Assembly: GCA_030624695.1 (NCBI GenBank)
Contig: JAUXJP010000019.1
Span: 1 to 10,001 of the forward strand
Direction of reading: 5' to 3'
Length of the DNA: 10,001 nucleotides
DNA from: Candidatus Dadabacteria bacterium
Lineage (GTDB): Bacteria; Desulfobacterota_D; UBA1144; Nemesobacterales; JAJCZQ01
The notes below the pieces were generated by a model that saw nothing but the letters and a program-made list of their open reading frames with translations, searched no databases and had not been told where the DNA came from. Shown one piece after another: positions 1 through 5,771 of the stretch; the first letter of the stretch is position 1; every line of letters starts with the position of its first letter. A program made the translations under genes and the position numbers.

Positions 1-2
1 CG

Positions 3-71
3 GTTCTGTTTCCTGCCCGTCAAAACAAGAAGGGTGTTGCGAGGTTTGAAAACAAAATAACAACAATATGA
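3..71 (+). CDS. 3' end of an unidentified protein gene (partial at window edge)
   Basis: Reading from base 3, an open frame of 22 codons runs from the window edge to a TGA stop at 69-71. The visible C-terminus is VLFPARQNKKGVARFENKIT followed by TI, a polar, lysine- and arginine-rich tail with codon choices like those of the other genes here. The other two plus frames also close in this stretch, and their translations (Cys/Arg-rich) look less protein-like, which is why this frame was chosen. The stop lies 6 bases before a strong hairpin, as expected of a gene end. The family cannot be recognised from so few residues. It converges with the hslU operon. It could also be plain non-coding sequence, so confidence is low. 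Confidence 0.35.
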   Translation, partial: VLFPARQNKKGVARFENKITTI

Positions 72-77
72 TAATTA

Positions 78-106
78 GGCTTCAATCTTGTAAGAAGATT
101 GAAGCC
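78..106. terminator. Bidirectional hairpin terminator between converging units
   Basis: GGCTTCAATCTT and AAGATTGAAGCC form a perfect 12-bp stem around a 5-base loop (GTAAG). It lies 35 bases beyond the hslU stop codon on the minus strand and 6 bases beyond the stop of the putative plus-strand gene tail. The flanks are A/T-rich but give no clean run of T on either strand, so intrinsic termination may be inefficient. The perfect stem between two converging gene ends still makes a shared terminator the best reading. Confidence 0.65.
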
Positions 107-141
107 TGGGAATATTAATTTTGAATTATTAGATGTGAAAA

Positions 142-1503
142 TCAGAGGATGTACCTGCTAAGGTCCCTGTCCTTGACAATATCTGCAATTTTTTCATTTA
201 CATAGCCTGCATCAATAACAATTTTGGTTTTGTTCATGTCGGGTGCATTAAACGAAATTTCGTCAAGAAGTTTTTCGAGTATGGTATGCAGCCTCCTGGC
301 ACCTATATTTTCTGTTGAATCATTTACCTCTGTAGCAATTTCTGCAATTTCTGCAATACCGTCTTCCTGAAATACCAGTTCGATATCTTCGGTGTTCATA
401 AGTTCGACATACTGCTTTGTCAGAGCGTTTTTTGGTTCAGTTAATATCGCTATAAAATCTTCTTTTTTAAGTGCTTCGAGTTCTACCCTGATCGGGAAAC
501 GGCCCTGAAGTTCCGGAATGAGATCAGATGGTTTGGATACATGAAATGCACCTGCTCCGATAAACAAAATATGATCTGTCTTTACCATGCCATGTTTAGT
601 ATTAACGGTGCAGCCTTCAATGATAGGCAGAAGGTCTCTTTGCACTCCTTCCCTTGATACATCAGGTCCGGCACTGTTTTCACGGCCGGCTACTTTATCA
701 ATTTCATCAATAAAAATTATGCCTGTCTGTTCTACACGTTCGATGGCCATTTTTACTATATTTTCCATGTCCACAAGTTTCTGGGATTCTTCCTGGGTAA
801 AAATTTCAAGTGCTTCGGGAACTTTTACTTTTCTTTTTTTAGTTTTCTTTGGGAACAGATTGCCCAGCATATCTGAAAAATTGACATCCATTTCTTCCAT
901 TCCGGAAGGACTGAAGACCTGTATGGGAGAGTTTTTGGATGTAACCTCTATATCAACAAACCTGTTATTTAGCTTGTCTTCCCTTAATAGTTTTCTAAGT
1001 TTTTCACGTGTCTCTGAATTTGCTGAGGGATTAATATTTACCGTAGCTTCATTTTCATTTTCACTTGTTGACGGGCGAGGAAGTAAATGGTCGAGTATAC
1101 GCTCTTCTGCGAGTTCTTCCGCTTTTGCCTTAACTGTTACTATTTCTTCATCTGTGATCATCTTTATGGCAATTTCCATCAGGTCCCTTATCATTGATTC
1201 GACATCCCGTCCCACATATCCAACCTCAGTGAATTTGGAGGCCTCGACTTTTGTAAAAGGTGCTTGTGAAAGCTTTGCAAGCCTTCTTGCGATCTCTGTT
1301 TTACCGACCCCGGTAGGCCCAATCATCAGGATGTTTTTAGGGGATATTTCATCTTTCATTTCACCCGATATACGCTGTCTTCTCCAGCGGTTTCTAAGGG
1401 CAATTGATACTGCACGCTTTGCTTCATTTTGTCCAATAATGTATTTATCCAGTTCAGAAACAATTTCTCTTGGTGTAAAAAACGGTTGTCCAGACATATT
1501 CAT
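142..1503 (-). CDS. hslU: ATP-dependent protease ATPase subunit HslU (ClpY)
   Basis: AAA+ unfoldase of the two-component HslUV protease. Family knowledge: a cytoplasmic hexameric ring unfolds substrates and feeds them into the HslV chamber. At 453 residues it has normal length. Seen in the protein: Walker A GPTGVGKT at 62-69, pore loop GYVG at 95-98, Walker B IIFIDEIDK at 262-270, sensor 1 around 314-320, an arginine-finger segment GRFPIRVEL at 334-342 and sensor 2 GARRLHTILEKL at 401-412. The I domain, roughly 110-240, has a polar Ser/Asn/Glu stretch at 145-163 and a basic stretch at 219-228. The C-terminus LSRYIL is the conserved tail that docks into HslV. The ATG overlaps the hslV stop as ATGA, with AGAGG four bases upstream inside hslV, so translational coupling is likely. 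A second in-frame ATG two codons later is an alternative start. All key residues are intact. Last gene of the xerC-hslV-hslU operon. Confidence 0.97.
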   Translation of the reverse strand: MNMSGQPFFTPREIVSELDKYIIGQNEAKRAVSIALRNRWRRQRISGEMKDEISPKNILMIGPTGVGKTEIARRLAKLSQAPFTKVEASKFTEVGYVGRDVESMIRDLMEIAIKMITDEEIVTVKAKAEELAEERILDHLLPRPSTSENENEATVNINPSANSETREKLRKLLREDKLNNRFVDIEVTSKNSPIQVFSPSGMEEMDVNFSDMLGNLFPKKTKKRKVKVPEALEIFTQEESQKLVDMENIVKMAIERVEQTGIIFIDEIDKVAGRENSAGPDVSREGVQRDLLPIIEGCTVNTKHGMVKTDHILFIGAGAFHVSKPSDLIPELQGRFPIRVELEALKKEDFIAILTEPKNALTKQYVELMNTEDIELVFQEDGIAEIAEIATEVNDSTENIGARRLHTILEKLLDEISFNAPDMNKTKIVIDAGYVNEKIADIVKDRDLSRYIL

Positions 1504-2033
1504 AGAACCTCTACTGTTATATTATTATTTGTGTAAATACAGATTTCTGATGCAATCTGTAGAGCATTTCTAACTATTTCTTCGGCTTCAAGGGATGAAT
1601 GAAGCATAAGTGCCCTTGCGGCTGCCTGGGCAAACGGGCCACCAGAGCCAATAGCAATTACATTATCGTCCGGTTCAATTACATCACCGCTCCCGGATAT
1701 TAAAAACATATCATCATTATCCGCAACTATCAGAAGTGCTTCGAGCCTTCTTAGTATTTTGTCAGTTCTCCAGTCTTTGCCTAACTCTACTGCGGCTCTT
1801 TTTAAATTACCCCTGAATTCCTGGAGCTTGGATTCAAATTTATCGAATAGCGTAATTGCATCAGCCGTGGAACCTGCAAAGCCGATTGCTACCTTATCTT
1901 CGTGTATCTTTCTTACTTTTCTTGCAGTGTGTTTAACTGTGGTATTCCCGAGTGTCACCTGTCCATCACCACCTAAAGCAACACTGGAGTTTTTCTTTAC
2001 ACAAACGATTGTAGTACCATGAAAGTTATTCAT
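1500..2033 (-). CDS. hslV: ATP-dependent protease proteolytic subunit HslV (ClpQ)
   Basis: Threonine peptidase (MEROPS family T1) related to proteasome beta subunits; it forms the double-hexamer proteolytic core capped by HslU in the cytoplasm. The 177-residue product begins MNNFHGTTIV, so a six-residue propeptide is expected to be removed, exposing Thr7 as the catalytic N-terminal Thr1. Counting from that Thr, the conserved Asp17 (in GGDGQ) and Lys33 (in TARKVR) fall at the positions expected for the family. GSGGPFAQAAARAL near residue 130 is the other conserved block. The ATG is 14 bases after the xerC stop and has AGAGGA five bases upstream. The stop overlaps the hslU start. Length and motifs are complete, so it should be active with HslU. 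The short propeptide resembles the Bacillus ClpQ type rather than the E. coli form, where Thr follows Met directly. Confidence 0.97.
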   Translation of the reverse strand: MNNFHGTTIVCVKKNSSVALGGDGQVTLGNTTVKHTARKVRKIHEDKVAIGFAGSTADAITLFDKFESKLQEFRGNLKRAAVELGKDWRTDKILRRLEALLIVADNDDMFLISGSGDVIEPDDNVIAIGSGGPFAQAAARALMLHSSLEAEEIVRNALQIASEICIYTNNNITVEVL

Positions 2034-2038
2034 AATAT

Positions 2039-2044
2039 TCCTCT
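2039..2044 (-). promoter_or_regulatory. Ribosome binding site of hslV
   Basis: AGAGGA on the minus strand, five bases before the hslV ATG and inside the 14-base gap after the xerC stop. It supports the MNNFHGTTI start, which keeps the short propeptide before the catalytic threonine. Confidence 0.6.
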
Positions 2045-2047
2045 TTT

Positions 2048-2920
2048 TTAAGCACGTGGGTGTGTCTTATCGTAAATTTTCATTATCTGCTCAATTGAAG
2101 TGTGGGTGTATCTTTGGGTTGTCGAAAGGCTGGAATGCCCAAGCAACTCCTGGATAGACCTCAGATCTGCGCCTCCTCCAAGCAAGTGGGTCGCAAATGT
2201 ATGTCTCAGGGCATGTGGACTTATTTTCTTGGATATTCCGCTTAATAAACCATACTTCTTCACTATACGTTCTATGCTTCTGGTTGTAAGGCCGCTGCCC
2301 CTATTGTTTAAAAACAAGAAATCATCTTTGGGTTTAAGCTCAATTCTTCGCCTGAGGTATTGTAATATTACTTCACGTGCATTAGAACCAAATGGGACTA
2401 CCCTTTCCTTGTTTCCTTTACCTGAGACTTTAACAAAATTTTCCCTGTGGTCGATATCAAGGACTTTAATATTAGTAAGTTCGCTGACCCGTATGCCGCT
2501 TGAGTAAAGCAGTTCAATAATTGCCAGGTCACGTAGTGGCAGTATGCCTTCCTGGTCTATTGAATCAATAAGTTTGAATACTTCATCGACTGATAAGAAT
2601 ACAGGAAGCTCTTTTTCCTTTTTAGGCAATGGAATTAGATTTGCGGGATTTTGTTTTAGATTCCCTTTTCTTACCATAAAATTAAAGAAGGACCTCAGGG
2701 TTGTTAGTTTTCTGGATACTGTGGATTTAGAGTTCTTTGTATATAAATTTAATGAATAGAGATTAATAATCTTTGAATTTACTTTTTCAATTTCTGTAGA
2801 GGCATCAATTAAGAAATCCTCAAATTCGGTAAGGTCGTTCATATAGGCACGTATTGTGTGCACAGAGTAGTTTCTTTCGTATTTAAGAAACCTTTCAAAA
2901 TCTATAATATGCCTGTTCAT
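2048..2920 (-). CDS. xerC: Site-specific tyrosine recombinase XerC
   Basis: Tyrosine recombinase that, with a Xer partner, resolves chromosome dimers at dif during division (family role). The 290-residue length is typical for XerC/XerD. Residues 1-90 form the N-terminal SAM-like core-binding domain (phage_int_SAM), and about 105-285 the catalytic domain. All catalytic residues are visible: Arg144 (SSGIRVSEL), Lys168 (GKGNK), His236 and Arg239 (SPHALRH), His262 (LLGHSS) and the nucleophile Tyr271 (RYTH). First gene of an operon with hslV and hslU. The same order is known from the Bacillus codV-clpQ-clpY locus, which favours XerC over XerD or a phage integrase; no phage or integron genes are nearby. 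The ATG at 2920 starts at the beginning of the conserved N-terminal domain but lacks a clear Shine-Dalgarno site. The exact Xer subtype (XerC, XerD or a sole Xer) is inferred from context. Confidence 0.9.
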   Translation of the reverse strand: MNRHIIDFERFLKYERNYSVHTIRAYMNDLTEFEDFLIDASTEIEKVNSKIINLYSLNLYTKNSKSTVSRKLTTLRSFFNFMVRKGNLKQNPANLIPLPKKEKELPVFLSVDEVFKLIDSIDQEGILPLRDLAIIELLYSSGIRVSELTNIKVLDIDHRENFVKVSGKGNKERVVPFGSNAREVILQYLRRRIELKPKDDFLFLNNRGSGLTTRSIERIVKKYGLLSGISKKISPHALRHTFATHLLGGGADLRSIQELLGHSSLSTTQRYTHTSIEQIMKIYDKTHPRA

Positions 2921-2924
2921 AGGT

Positions 2925-2948
2925 AAGTATTAATAATTATATATACTT
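2925..2948. repeat. Imperfect AT-rich palindrome upstream of xerC
   Basis: A 24-base palindrome, with 10 of 12 arm positions matching, whose outer arms read AAGTAT and ATACTT. It lies 4 bases before the xerC start and would fall in the leader or at the start point of the transcript. It could be an operator, but the sequence is almost purely A/T, where chance palindromes are common. Confidence 0.3.
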
Positions 2949-2974
2949 AATACAAGAGTTATATTAACTTACAA
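2947..2974 (-). promoter_or_regulatory. Possible promoter of the xerC-hslV-hslU operon
   Basis: On the minus strand TTGTAA and TATTAA are separated by 16 bases, a fair match to a sigma-70 type -35/-10 pair, ending 26 bases before the xerC ATG. There is no other obvious promoter between the LysM gene and xerC, and none in the 14-base xerC-hslV gap, so this would drive the whole operon. The AT-rich background makes such matches easy to find by chance. Confidence 0.3.
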
Positions 2975-3002
2975 TAGTAATTGTTTTGAATATAACAAGA
3001 GG

Positions 3003-3027
3003 AAAAAATTAAATTTTTTGAATTTAA
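3003..3027 (-). terminator. Weak AT-only hairpin with T tract after the LysM hydrolase gene
   Basis: On the minus strand TTAAATT and AATTTAA can pair around a 5-base loop, followed by six T. It begins 24 bases after the stop of the LysM gene. The stem has no G:C pairs, so it would be unstable, but position and T tract fit a terminator separating this gene from xerC. Confidence 0.35.
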
Positions 3028-3051
3028 CTTAGAGGGATTTAATAAGTAAAA

Positions 3052-5421
3052 CTATTTTTTAAAGTTTTTTGCGTAGCTGTATTTGAGCTTAATTCTTTTG
3101 GCGCCAATATATCTTTTCTGATAATATTTGCCCTGGAAGTTTGTTATTATCACTTTTTTCTTTGCTGATGATGCATGGATAAAAGTTCCGTCACCCATGT
3201 ATATACCTACATGTGAAGGAAATTTGGCATAAGTTCTGAAGAACACAAGGTCACCTTTCTGCAGTTTACTTTTACTTACATAATTACCTTTTTTATAAAT
3301 CCCTCTTGCAGTCCTTGGAAGATTTACATCGAAAGATTTAAAGACCTTGTTTATATACGCCGAGCAGTCAATCCCGGTTTTTGTTGAGGTGCCGCCAAAC
3401 TTATAGGGTGCACCAAGGTATTTTTTTGCTACCTTGATTAATTCGTTTTTTAACTCAGCTTCATTAGTAAATGTTTTCCTTGTCTTTTTTGATTTTTTTG
3501 AAGTAGAGGCATACAGCTGTGATGGAACTTTTAGTTTTTGCCCGGAATAGATGGAATTACCCATCAGGTTATTAGCTTGTTTGATCTTGGTAACTGATGA
3601 ATTATGCTTCCTGGCTATGGAAGAAAGTGTGTCTCCTCCCCTGACCCTGTAATTTATAATAGTGGCGTTTTTTGATTTCTTGGATGATTTTGCAACTTTT
3701 GTACTGGATTTGGAACTTCTTTTTATTGTACTTGTCGGTGGAATAATAAGTTTGTCGCCGGCATAAATTCTGTTACTGTTTAAACCATTAGCAGATTTTA
3801 AACTACGTACGGAAATATTAAAGTTGTTTGCTATCTTTAATAAACTGTCACCTTTTGCTACCTTGTATTGAATATCACCAGATTTTGTTACGGTCAATGA
3901 ACTGTCGGGGACCCTGATCTTGTCTCCAATATCTAATCTGCTTGATTTTAGGTTGTTGTACTGTTTTAGTGTCCTGACATTGACATTAAACTTATTTGCA
4001 ATTGCAACTAGTGTATCGCCTTTTCTTACGGTGTAGACCCGGTCTTTTTTCGATGATTTTGCTACAAGGTTTGAAGTAGTTCTTGGTACAGCCAGTTTCT
4101 GGCCGACCCTTATATTATTGTTTGTTAATCCGTTTGCTTTTTTTAGATCGACTGTTCGAACGTTAAATTTTTCAGCAATCTGGCTAACTGTGTCTCCGTT
4201 TCTAACCCTGTAAGAACCTGTGTATGTATCTGTATGGATCTGTTTCTTTACTGCCCGTGTAGGTATTTTTTTGTTTTTCTGGTTTGATTTTACTTGTGTT
4301 ACTGCTTCACTTTTGGCAACTGCCGTATTATCTTTTGATGGAATTAATAATTGCTGGCCAATATAAAGGTTTGTTTTTTGGAGATTATTTGCTTTTATTA
4401 TAGTTTTCGAGGATTCAAGGTTGTATTTAACGGCTATGTGCCCAAGTGTTTCCCCGGCTTCTACAACATGATATTTGTTTTCATTTTTCGGGGTTGCTGC
4501 TGGTTCTGTATATGTTGGAAATGAAAGTTGTTCCTTAGGCTGCTCGGGTTGTACAACTTCCGGCAATTTAATTCCGCTGCTTTTAGCAACAATTACTGGT
4601 TTAACGGCAGGTTCAAAATTCTTGGGTTTTTCCACAATCACAATTGAGTGGGTTGCGGAAGGTATGGTTAATAACTGACCAATCTTTAAATTATTATTAT
4701 CTAAATTGTTGTGTGCTTTCAGGTCTTTGGTCAAAACGCCGTGATTTTCAGCGATCTGGCTAATGGTATCCCCGCTTTTTACTTTATAAATATTGTTGGG
4801 CCCTGTTACCTGTACAACTTTCTCTTTAACTATTTTCTTTTGAGCTGCGGACTGTTTTGTCAGCCTGAGTTCCTGACCAATCTGTAGATTGTTATTTTCA
4901 AGATTATTCAGTTCTTTAATGCTGTCTACTGTTGTCCCGTTCTTGATAGCGATTGAATAGAGGCTATCGCCTTTCTTAACCGTGTGTGAAGATTTAAGAA
5001 TCTTTTTTTCTTTTTTTACAACTATATCTTTAGTAGGGCCTGTGGTGGGATTTGCAGTTGTTGGCGTTGATGGAATTCGTATGGTCTGTCCGACTTTAAC
5101 AAAGCTGGACTTGAGGCCATTGAATTCAATAATTTCCTTTGAAGAGCTAAGTCCATACTTTTGGGCTATTGACCCAAGGGTATCGCCGCTTTTAATCTTA
5201 TAAGTAACTATGTTTGACGGGATTAATATTGAAGACCCAATCTTTAGGTTGTTAGACTGGGTATTGTTTGCCTGTTTAATCTTTGAAACTGAAGTATTAT
5301 GCCTTTTGGCTATGTCGTAAAGGGTATCACCCTGTTGGATTGTATATGTTGTGTTTGCAGCAAAGGATACAACTGTAAAAAAAAGTAAAAATAAAGTTAT
5401 AGAGACTAATCCAGTCCTCAT
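3052..5421 (-). CDS. Secreted peptidoglycan hydrolase with nine LysM modules and NlpC/P60 domain
   Basis: Probable cell-wall D,L-endopeptidase anchored to peptidoglycan by LysM modules. Residues 1-21 form a signal peptide (MRTG, a hydrophobic core LVSITLFLLFFTVV, then SFA-A), so the protein is exported. Nine LysM modules can be counted, at about 25-68, 73-117, 146-187, 211-254, 316-361, 403-446, 462-505, 518-561 and 590-633. Most open with GDT or GDS and close with G-(Q/D)-x-L/I-x-(I/V)-P. Linkers are rich in Lys, Ser, Thr and Pro. The NlpC/P60 domain covers about 655-780 with the expected Cys686 (GIDCSAYI), His737 (PSHVGIYMGDG) and His749 (FIHASS). Known members of this architecture cleave stem peptides in septation or wall turnover; the exact bond cannot be told. 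The ATG at 5421 directly precedes the signal peptide, and GGAGGA lies nine bases upstream. Nine modules is high for the family. It is on the strand of the xerC operon but separated by 131 bases. Confidence 0.93.
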   Translation of the reverse strand: MRTGLVSITLFLLFFTVVSFAANTTYTIQQGDTLYDIAKRHNTSVSKIKQANNTQSNNLKIGSSILIPSNIVTYKIKSGDTLGSIAQKYGLSSSKEIIEFNGLKSSFVKVGQTIRIPSTPTTANPTTGPTKDIVVKKEKKILKSSHTVKKGDSLYSIAIKNGTTVDSIKELNNLENNNLQIGQELRLTKQSAAQKKIVKEKVVQVTGPNNIYKVKSGDTISQIAENHGVLTKDLKAHNNLDNNNLKIGQLLTIPSATHSIVIVEKPKNFEPAVKPVIVAKSSGIKLPEVVQPEQPKEQLSFPTYTEPAATPKNENKYHVVEAGETLGHIAVKYNLESSKTIIKANNLQKTNLYIGQQLLIPSKDNTAVAKSEAVTQVKSNQKNKKIPTRAVKKQIHTDTYTGSYRVRNGDTVSQIAEKFNVRTVDLKKANGLTNNNIRVGQKLAVPRTTSNLVAKSSKKDRVYTVRKGDTLVAIANKFNVNVRTLKQYNNLKSSRLDIGDKIRVPDSSLTVTKSGDIQYKVAKGDSLLKIANNFNISVRSLKSANGLNSNRIYAGDKLIIPPTSTIKRSSKSSTKVAKSSKKSKNATIINYRVRGGDTLSSIARKHNSSVTKIKQANNLMGNSIYSGQKLKVPSQLYASTSKKSKKTRKTFTNEAELKNELIKVAKKYLGAPYKFGGTSTKTGIDCSAYINKVFKSFDVNLPRTARGIYKKGNYVSKSKLQKGDLVFFRTYAKFPSHVGIYMGDGTFIHASSAKKKVIITNFQGKYYQKRYIGAKRIKLKYSYAKNFKK
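3523..5349 (-). repeat. Coding repeat array: nine LysM modules
   Basis: The nine LysM-coding units repeat every 110-320 bases, depending on linker length. They are diverged in DNA but clear in protein. Modules 2 and 5 share a one-residue longer loop (SSK-x-II). Modules 6-9 sit closer together with short basic linkers. The first and last modules are strikingly alike: 13 of 17 residues are identical between 37-53 and 602-618. Confidence 0.85.
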
Positions 5422-5430
5422 TTAATACCA

Positions 5431-5436
5431 TCCTCC
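5431..5436 (-). promoter_or_regulatory. Ribosome binding site of the LysM hydrolase gene
   Basis: GGAGGA on the minus strand, nine bases before the ATG at 5421: a strong Shine-Dalgarno core with a slightly long spacer. It fixes the start that yields the full signal peptide. It lies inside an eight-codon open frame whose stop overlaps the real start. Confidence 0.6.
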
Positions 5437-5549
5437 ATATTCATCAATTCAAGTTAACCTGTTAGTGTTAGTTTTCCTTTTAAAAAATCAAAAAGTGTCT
5501 TAAGCCTCAGCCTTAACCGTATAAAATTTAAAATATATTATTTCAGCAA

Positions 5550-5578
5550 ATTATACCTTAATAACAAATAAAATTAAA
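5550..5578 (-). promoter_or_regulatory. Possible promoter of the LysM hydrolase gene
   Basis: The minus strand has a perfect TATAAT at 5550-5555. A 17-base spacer upstream leads to TTTAAT, a poor match to TTGACA. Transcription from here would give a leader of about 120 bases containing the small hairpin at 5500-5516. A perfect -10 hexamer in such AT-rich DNA is only weak evidence. Confidence 0.3.
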
Positions 5579-5700
5579 TCCATTTCTTAATTTATAATGT
5601 AAAGTATAAGAGCTTAGATTAGGAAATACTACATTGTTTAGAATAAATTATCAATAATAAGCAACAATTTGAAAAATATTTAACAGACTGACAACAAATT

Positions 5701-5729
5701 AAACAATATCATATTAATAAATATTGTTT
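5701..5729. promoter_or_regulatory. Perfect inverted repeat upstream of the glycosyltransferase gene, possible operator
   Basis: AAACAATAT at 5701-5709 and its exact reverse complement ATATTGTTT at 5721-5729 flank an 11-base spacer. The centre-to-centre distance of 20 bases, about two helical turns, suits a dimeric DNA-binding protein. It ends 42 bases before the glycosyltransferase ATG, where a promoter or operator is expected. No regulator gene lies nearby to pair with it. Confidence 0.4.
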
Positions 5730-5771
5730 TGGATTGTTTCAACATTATTATTAATCTAGTAATATTAAAAG

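Larger units (their letters stand above)
5422..5771. other. Gene-free, AT-rich divergent intergenic region
   Basis: This stretch separates the divergent LysM hydrolase and glycosyltransferase genes, so both promoters should lie here. No open frame of useful length or RNA gene is apparent. Visible signals are the ribosome site at 5431-5436, a small hairpin (TTAAG/CTTAA arms, 5500-5516) in the LysM leader, a minus-strand TATAAT at 5550-5555 and a perfect inverted repeat at 5701-5729. From about 5520 on the sequence is almost entirely A and T, clearly richer than the flanking genes. Confidence 0.7.

Noticed and set aside
587..1573. A 328-codon open frame on the plus strand opposite hslU and the hslV end
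   Set aside because: It is antisense to the well-conserved hslU, has a Ser/Phe-rich composition typical of a shadow frame, and shows no recognisable domain.
1759..2759. Several plus-strand open frames opposite hslV and xerC
   Set aside because: Each lies fully inside a confident gene on the other strand and resembles no protein family.
2048..2920. xerC as a phage or integron integrase marking a mobile element
   Set aside because: The gene has standard Xer length and motifs, sits in an operon with hslV and hslU, and has no phage genes, cassettes, attachment repeats or adjoining tRNA gene.
2921..3051. A dif recombination site next to xerC
   Set aside because: Palindromic AT-rich sequence is present, but no recognisable 28-base dif arrangement could be read, and xerC genes are not normally next to dif.
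4475..5203. Two plus-strand open frames opposite the LysM gene
   Set aside because: They are explained by the repeated, low-complexity codon pattern of the LysM-coding sequence and have no ribosome site or domain.
3523..5349. The periodic sequence as a CRISPR or DNA satellite array
   Set aside because: The periodicity is at protein level (LysM modules) with diverged DNA and variable linkers, not identical short repeats with spacers.
5422..5771. A small RNA, riboswitch or short gene in the 350-base gap
   Set aside because: The DNA is nearly all A/T, with no conserved riboswitch core, no strong GC stem and no open frame of useful length. Only the weak 5-bp hairpin and the inverted repeat stand out.
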